From positions 1 to 35,531 of the forward strand of contig CAZKFG010000016.1 in NCBI GenBank assembly GCA_964551985.1: DNA of 35,531 nt, given 5' to 3'. Below are positions 30,749 to 35,531 of the stretch, in pieces. Below the pieces are notes generated by a model. The model was not told the origin of the DNA, made no database searches, and saw only the letters and a list, made by a program, of their open reading frames with translations. Numbering within the stretch: position 1 is the stretch's first letter; each line of letters starts with the position of its first letter. The position numbers were made by a program, and so were the translations under genes. The stretch is from CAZKFG01 sp964551985. GTDB taxonomy: Bacteria > Bacillota > Negativicutes > Acidaminococcales > JAISLQ01.

Positions 30749-31207
30749 ATGCAAGAGATATTCAAAGAGTGTTGGAGTTTTTTTATAGGACTGTATGCTG
30801 CTTATGAAATTAAGATAATCATTATAGCAGGGCTTCTCGGCGGACTTATTGCTAAGGCTGTAGGTGGTTTTGATACGCAACTTATAGGGCTACTTGTTTT
30901 TATGGTGTTAGACTACGCCACTGGTATGTACGCCGCTTGGATAACCAAGTCTTTTTGGAGTACGGCAGCATTTAAAGGGCTTATAAAAAAGGCTTCTATA
31001 ATGGTAATTGTGGCTTTTTGCTACGGCGTTGATTGCGTGCTGAAAATAGATACTTGCAGATATGCGGCAATTGCAGGTTTTGGCATAATGGAAGCATTAA
31101 GTATAATCGAAAACGCGGATCGCGGCAGTTGGGGAAACATATTCCCCCAGTGGATTAGATGCAGATTGCAACAGATTAAGTCTGAAAGAAATTTAGGGGA
31201 AAAGTAG
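30749..31207 (+). CDS. Holin (phi29/Cph1-type)
   Basis: A 152-aa membrane protein with segments around 18-38 (IIIIAGLLGGLIAKAVGG), 42-60 (LIGLLVFMVLDYATGMYAA) and 75-95 (ASIMVIVAFCYGVD). The MVLDYATGMYAAW motif is typical of the toxin-secretion/lysis holin family. It would permeabilise the membrane at lysis. ATG 30749 follows AGAGG; the longer frame overlaps the previous gene. No endolysin gene follows in the window. Confidence 0.85.
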   Translation: MQEIFKECWSFFIGLYAAYEIKIIIIAGLLGGLIAKAVGGFDTQLIGLLVFMVLDYATGMYAAWITKSFWSTAAFKGLIKKASIMVIVAFCYGVDCVLKIDTCRYAAIAGFGIMEALSIIENADRGSWGNIFPQWIRCRLQQIKSERNLGEK

Positions 31208-31238
31208 GTAGAAAATTTTTTAAAGGAAGTTATTTGGG

Positions 31239-32597
31239 ATGAAACGAAGTGCAAAGCATCAGGCGACAAAAACTAGTTTTGCTGATTTTACGGGCGGGAT
31301 AAATATTGCGTTATCGCCTGAACAGATTGGCGAGAGTGATATGCAGGTATGTGAAAATTTTATATATCAACAGGGCAGTAGAAGATTAGTAGGACGTGGC
31401 GGCTTGGCTGATACGTCTTTTTCTTTTGACTCTAATATTAAAGAAATGCATTATGATGTCGGCAGTAATACGATAAATGTTTTTTGTGAGGATAAAAAAG
31501 CTTATTTGCTTGATTATACAGCAAAAACAAATGCTTTTGTTGGTAGTGTTACGGGAGACGGATTTGCTGTTTGTGCAAAATTTCAAAATAAGCTTTGGGT
31601 TGCCAGTGGCGGCAAAATACAGTATTTAGATTATGCTAAGGCAGATTTGTTTACTGTGCTTGATTCGCCTAACTGTGATATATGTTTTGGGCGTAATGCA
31701 AGGATTTTTTGCACAAAAACAGGTGATGATAAGGCTTATTATAGTAGTGTTGGCGATGGGGCATTGTGGGAAGAAAATACTAATGATGCTAGTAGCAGTC
31801 AGTGGTTGGAGATTGGCTATGGTGATGATGGTGATATTTGTGCTGTTGTTCCTTTGGCTACTGATTTGATGTTTATAAAATCAAATGGTATGGTTTATCA
31901 ATTTATAGGTGATAGTAATCCCGATAGTTGGCAGATTGTAAAGGTTGCTTCAAATACTGATGTTATCGGCACAATGTGTGCAACGAATATCGGCAGTAGT
32001 GTTGTTTTTTTGTCTATGCGAGGTTTAAAGAGCCTTAATGCTGTTATGGAGTATGGCAATATTTCCTCAAGTGATATTGGCGATAAGTTTAATCGGCTGA
32101 TAACTAAAGGGCTTGTATCTAATCCTAGATTTTTTCATTTGAAACGCTACAGTACTATTTTGATTAGACCAACGAGCGATCATAGTTATTTTGTTTCTTT
32201 TAATTATCTTTTAGGGAGTGCGACTGTACTGCGGTTTGCTTTGCCTATATCTTCTGTTGTTGAAACTAAAGACGAAATATTGGTTTCCTCTGGTACTAAA
32301 ATTTATAAGATTACAGATGTCGCAACGACAGACGCTGGGGAAAAGATTAATTATGTTGTGCAACCTAGAGATATTATTTCTTCTGATAAGCTCCTTGTAC
32401 GCGCTGTGGACGCTAGTTTTAGTTCTGATTACGCAGGGACAGCTACTATAAGTACGGATAAATTGGCTGTTAGTGTGCCTACAAATACGCGCAAAAAGGT
32501 ATTGTGCAATCATTCGACTGCTCGCATTAGTTTGAAAATTGAGAGTAATGATAGATTTGCACTTGAGCATATTACTTTAGATATTTCGGGATTGTAA
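31239..32597 (+). CDS. Beta-propeller-like tail protein (tail nozzle/hub candidate)
   Basis: A 452-aa protein rich in repeated short strands ending in aromatic or Gly-Asp turns (LWVASGGKIQYLDY, DKAYYSSVGDG, MYQFIGDSNPDSWQI-type), the pattern of T7 gp12/P22 gp10-like tail nozzle proteins that fold as propellers. The N-terminus DFTGGINIALSPEQI is typical of that group. Located after the holin but before the ejection proteins. Confidence 0.65.
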   Translation: MKRSAKHQATKTSFADFTGGINIALSPEQIGESDMQVCENFIYQQGSRRLVGRGGLADTSFSFDSNIKEMHYDVGSNTINVFCEDKKAYLLDYTAKTNAFVGSVTGDGFAVCAKFQNKLWVASGGKIQYLDYAKADLFTVLDSPNCDICFGRNARIFCTKTGDDKAYYSSVGDGALWEENTNDASSSQWLEIGYGDDGDICAVVPLATDLMFIKSNGMVYQFIGDSNPDSWQIVKVASNTDVIGTMCATNIGSSVVFLSMRGLKSLNAVMEYGNISSSDIGDKFNRLITKGLVSNPRFFHLKRYSTILIRPTSDHSYFVSFNYLLGSATVLRFALPISSVVETKDEILVSSGTKIYKITDVATTDAGEKINYVVQPRDIISSDKLLVRAVDASFSSDYAGTATISTDKLAVSVPTNTRKKVLCNHSTARISLKIESNDRFALEHITLDISGL

Positions 32598-32611
32598 AAG
32601 AGGTGTTGTAA

Positions 32612-33094
32612 GTGAAATTTAAAATTAAGCGTTCTAATGCTAGGACAATAGAAGAGTGGATTAGTTTGTATGAGCAAAAAACAGGCGATAAGATGTATAT
32701 TCCCGAAGGTTTTGTGCTAAATTATTTGCCTGATAGGGGATTTGCCTTATTAAAAGCTGATTTAGATACAGGTATTATGATAATTTATCATTTGTGCGGG
32801 GACAGTAAGTTTTGGCGAGATGTAGCCGAACTTATTGCTAAAAACAGTAATTTGAAATGTATATCAAGTATTGCAACAAGAAGTATTAGACCGTACATGA
32901 GATTTTGGCACTGGGATATAGTAAAAGAGTTTGATATAGACAATCAAAAAAAATTTATTTGTAAAGATGAGCAGGGTAGAAAAGTTGTCATAACACACAA
33001 AGGATTTGATGATAAGAGTAACACACCAACATATTTTGTTACACAATATTTAAATGAAAAGGTGGTGGATGCAGGTGGTAAAAATGCAATTTGA
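32612..33094 (+). CDS. Small virion-region protein, possibly GNAT-like
   Basis: A 160-aa protein with a GTG start after AGAGGTG. IMIIYHLCGDSKFWRDVAEL and RSIRPYMRFWHWDIVKEF recall T7 gp13-like/GNAT-fold internal virion proteins that precede the ejection proteins. No acetyl-CoA site can be confirmed. It overlaps the next gene by 11 bp. Confidence 0.5.
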   Translation: MKFKIKRSNARTIEEWISLYEQKTGDKMYIPEGFVLNYLPDRGFALLKADLDTGIMIIYHLCGDSKFWRDVAELIAKNSNLKCISSIATRSIRPYMRFWHWDIVKEFDIDNQKKFICKDEQGRKVVITHKGFDDKSNTPTYFVTQYLNEKVVDAGGKNAI

Positions 33095-34232
33095 TTTGCA
33101 ACTTTTTGGCAAAAAAGGTGGCGGCAGTACGACGGTTCAGTCATATCAACCAACAGCTGAAGAAAAAAGATTGTGGCAGATTTCGGGCGATTATTCGGCG
33201 GCGGTTGCGCCTAATGCTTTGTGGCTTAATGATTTGGCGGCAGGACTGTTGAAAGATAGTATTGGCAGTACACAAGTGGACTATAGCAAGTTAAATGATA
33301 TAGCACAAAAAGAGATTAGTAATGCTCAAGCAGGCACGCAAGGGCTTATTAATGGGCAGTTGCCTGAAGAGTATCAAAAGAATATGCAGGCTAGCATTCA
33401 AAGCGGTGTGCAAAATAGTATGGGCAATATGCTTGCAGATCTTGGCAATAGGGGAGTTATTAATAGTAGCATCACTAACAAGGGTATTCAAGGGATTAAC
33501 GATAGTGCGGCAAATGCTATGTCAAAAGCTTATCAAGATAATGTTGGATTGTTAAGTCAATTGTATGGTCAACAGCTAAGTCAAGCAACAAGCGGGATTA
33601 CAGCTGGCGCGGCAGCACAAGAAGCGGCGCAACAGCCGGCTACAAACTTGTGGAACGCTTCTCTTGGTTTAAATGGGGCAACGACACAAGCTATAAGTGC
33701 TTTGGCAGGAACAGGCACAAAAACTGCAACGCAAAGTAATAAAGGCGGGTCGGATATTTTTGGCAGTGTTTTAGGCGGTCTGGCTTCAGGGCTTGGTAAT
33801 GCTTGGTGCTTTACGGAAAATACCAAGATTGCAACTGATAATGGCGATCAGCCTATAAGTAAAGTCAATGTTGGCGATATTGTTCTTTGTCCTATTGATG
33901 AAGATAGTGCTAACGATAGCAAAGAGACTGTTGTTGAAGTGATGAATCCTTATTATACAGATGTTTATACTTTGGTGTGTATGGATGATAAGAATAATAA
34001 GTATTATGTTTCTACAACTTTATCTCAGCCTTTAATGACGGAAGATAAGACTTTTATTACGGTGGATAAAATGGATGTTGGTAAAACAAAACTTTTTAAC
34101 AAGGGTACTGTTTGCATTGTTAAAAGTGTTATTAGCATAGGCGAGAGACTTGTTTATGATTTGAAACTTACAGGGGATAATAATTATTATGCTGATGGTT
34201 TTATTGCTAAAGGCGCAGTGGATGAATGGTGA
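33084..34232 (+). CDS. Ejection-like protein with C-terminal Hint domain
   Basis: A 382-aa protein. Residues 1-240 are low in complexity, helical and Ala/Gln/Gly-rich, ending in a Gly-rich stretch (FGSVLGGLASGLGNAW), as in internal virion proteins. From C242 a Hint (hedgehog/intein) domain follows: CFTENTKIATDNGDQPISKV, V-G-D-I-V, then VYDLKLTGDNNYYADGF. The usual block B T-x-x-H is T312-x-x-Q315, and no terminal His-Asn is present. ATG 33084 has AGGTGG upstream. Confidence 0.8.
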   Translation: MQFDLQLFGKKGGGSTTVQSYQPTAEEKRLWQISGDYSAAVAPNALWLNDLAAGLLKDSIGSTQVDYSKLNDIAQKEISNAQAGTQGLINGQLPEEYQKNMQASIQSGVQNSMGNMLADLGNRGVINSSITNKGIQGINDSAANAMSKAYQDNVGLLSQLYGQQLSQATSGITAGAAAQEAAQQPATNLWNASLGLNGATTQAISALAGTGTKTATQSNKGGSDIFGSVLGGLASGLGNAWCFTENTKIATDNGDQPISKVNVGDIVLCPIDEDSANDSKETVVEVMNPYYTDVYTLVCMDDKNNKYYVSTTLSQPLMTEDKTFITVDKMDVGKTKLFNKGTVCIVKSVISIGERLVYDLKLTGDNNYYADGFIAKGAVDEW

Positions 34233-34249
34233 AAAGGTGGTGATTTATT

Positions 34250-35491
34250 GTGAGTAGGTATGATATGGATAGAAGTTTGTATGATTATAATGCTCGTGCG
34301 AATAGGGCAATGAAAAGTCCAGGTTTTGCTATTGGTGAACTTTTAGGTGGTATATGGTCGAAAAATTATACCGACAGAGGTAATGCCAAAGCAATAGATG
34401 CAGCACTAGAACAGTATGATGAAAATTCTACCCAAACGGAAAAAGATAGTGCTTTAGCACAGGTGGAAGCTAATAATAAAGCTGATGCTTATAATATTCT
34501 AGGTACTTATGATATGAAAGCTATTGATAATATAGCCGAAAAATATGGTGTAAAGACACCTATGGGCAGGGCTATGTATGAAAATAGTTATTTGAATAAT
34601 CCTAATAATTTTAATGATGGCAGTGAATTTAGTAAAAGAAGACTTATAGAGATTGCCAAAGATAATCAAGCAGTTGCTGCTTTAGGTACTTTAGGTTATG
34701 GCGCGCCGCAAAGACAAGAGGCGGTGCAAAATGCTTTAAATGCCAATGCTCTAGCGCAGCAAAATGCCAATGCACGAATGAGTAATTTTAACGCTAAAGA
34801 GGCTTTGTCTAATGTTGAACTTGATTTGATTAAAAAAGGTTACACCAAAGAGCAGATAGCAACTATTACAGGTACTTTAGGTGATAAGTTTCAAGCTGTG
34901 CAAGATAAGCAATATGAGCAAAAAACACAAGAACTTGTGAGCGATTTGGTGAAGTTGTCGCCTCTTCATCCTGATTATCAAAATACGCTTGTTAAACTTT
35001 CTAAATATAATCCAACTGCCGCCAATATGCTGTATAAAAACGTTATTACAGGAAAAGATATTTGGGGATCTGGTGAGAAAAAGGATATGATGAAGCAATC
35101 GCTTGAAAATAGTAAGGATTTGGCGAAAAATCAATTTGATTTGAGAAAGAATTTGCTTGATTATACTAACAATCAAAAATATGGTTTATTGACACAAGCT
35201 GGAGTAGATCCAGAAGAGGCAAGAAAAATTGTAGCTGGGTTTAGAAATGGTGATAGCAAAGTTGATACGACAGCTTTTAAAATAGCTTCTGATATAGCTG
35301 AAAAAGCTGAGAAAAAAATGCGTGATGAGTTTGGGAATGAAACAGGCTATCAATTAAGCGACATGGAAAAACAAGCTATAGCATTTAGAAATGCTTTTGC
35401 GGGCAAACTGTTTGTAGGAGATAATAAGGAAACTGCAAAGCCAAAGATCAATCTTCACGATTATAATCAAGCTATGCTGGACAACCCCTAA
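34250..35491 (+). CDS. Probable internal virion (ejection) protein
   Basis: A 413-aa helical, hydrophilic protein with Ala/Asn/Gln-rich stretches (ALNANALAQQNANARMSN) and repeated coiled-coil segments. GTG start with AAGGTGGTGA upstream. No enzyme motif is seen. Placement after the Hint protein at the end of the tail block fits a T7 gp15/gp16 or P22 gp16/gp20 role in DNA delivery. The region after it (35492-35531) is purine-rich and probably carries the next gene's ribosome site. Confidence 0.6.
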   Translation: MSRYDMDRSLYDYNARANRAMKSPGFAIGELLGGIWSKNYTDRGNAKAIDAALEQYDENSTQTEKDSALAQVEANNKADAYNILGTYDMKAIDNIAEKYGVKTPMGRAMYENSYLNNPNNFNDGSEFSKRRLIEIAKDNQAVAALGTLGYGAPQRQEAVQNALNANALAQQNANARMSNFNAKEALSNVELDLIKKGYTKEQIATITGTLGDKFQAVQDKQYEQKTQELVSDLVKLSPLHPDYQNTLVKLSKYNPTAANMLYKNVITGKDIWGSGEKKDMMKQSLENSKDLAKNQFDLRKNLLDYTNNQKYGLLTQAGVDPEEARKIVAGFRNGDSKVDTTAFKIASDIAEKAEKKMRDEFGNETGYQLSDMEKQAIAFRNAFAGKLFVGDNKETAKPKINLHDYNQAMLDNP

Positions 35492-35531
35492 AAAAGTAGA
35501 CAGTAAAAAGAGAAACTAAGAAAGAGAAGAT

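Larger units (their letters stand above)
45..35531. mobile_element. Integrated prophage, left part (right end outside window)
   Basis: A tRNA 3' end is followed directly by an integrase, lysogeny regulators, recombination and replication genes, terminase, portal, capsid, tail and holin genes in normal phage order. The terminase, P22-type portal, SU10-type capsid, short connector proteins and probable ejection proteins suggest a podovirus-like particle; no tape-measure gene or tail sheath is seen. No second tRNA fragment or right attachment site is visible, so the element runs past the window. All expected modules seen so far are intact, so the prophage may be functional. Confidence 0.95.

Noticed and set aside
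33807..34232. Complete protein-splicing intein
   Set aside because: No C-terminal His-Asn, no C-extein and the block B His is replaced; it is kept as a Hint domain only.

Overview
The window is the left part of an integrated prophage in an AT-rich bacterium of the Firmicutes. It opens in the 3' half of a tRNA-Val(UAC) gene, the probable attachment site, with the integrase right beside it, and it ends inside the virion genes. No right attachment site and no endolysin are visible, so the element continues past 35531. Strong Shine-Dalgarno sites and the gene families fit Firmicutes. A secreted protein resembling the surface-adhesin E family points weakly to a diderm lineage such as the Negativicutes; this host guess is an inference.

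Left end (1-3300, minus strand): integrase, two secreted proteins and a small membrane protein, probably lysogenic cargo. Regulatory region (3350-6572): three successive divergent pairs of small XRE-type DNA-binding proteins. Each pair has its own promoter and its own operator-like inverted repeats. Modules 2 and 3 are diverged duplicates. Each minus-strand repressor gene leads a small operon: a frameshifted ORF, two membrane proteins, or a DUF2513 protein.

Early region (6600-14320, plus strand): a MerR/excisionase-like HTH protein, two single-pass membrane proteins, and a recombination block (SMC/Rad50-like ATPase with a CxxC hook, RecT, metallo-beta-lactamase-fold hydrolase). Small zinc-ribbon proteins, a short winged-helix-like protein, SSB, YopX and RusA follow. 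Directly after the winged-helix-like gene lie iterons flanked by perfect DnaA boxes, a candidate phage origin.

Late switch (14362-15150): an HTH regulator, then a consensus promoter with an intrinsic terminator only about 35 bp downstream, like the lambda Q-pR'-tR' layout. Late region (15153 to the end): terminase subunits, a HELLH metallopeptidase, P22-type portal, scaffold-like protein, SU10-type (DUF5309-like) capsid, head-tail connectors, fibre and adhesin proteins (including a tandem pair with glycine-rich tips), a DUF4376-like protein, holin, beta-propeller-like tail protein, and probable ejection proteins, one ending in a degenerate Hint domain. This set suggests a short-tailed (podovirus-like) virion. 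The early and late regions differ sharply in plus-strand base composition, which suggests mosaic ancestry.
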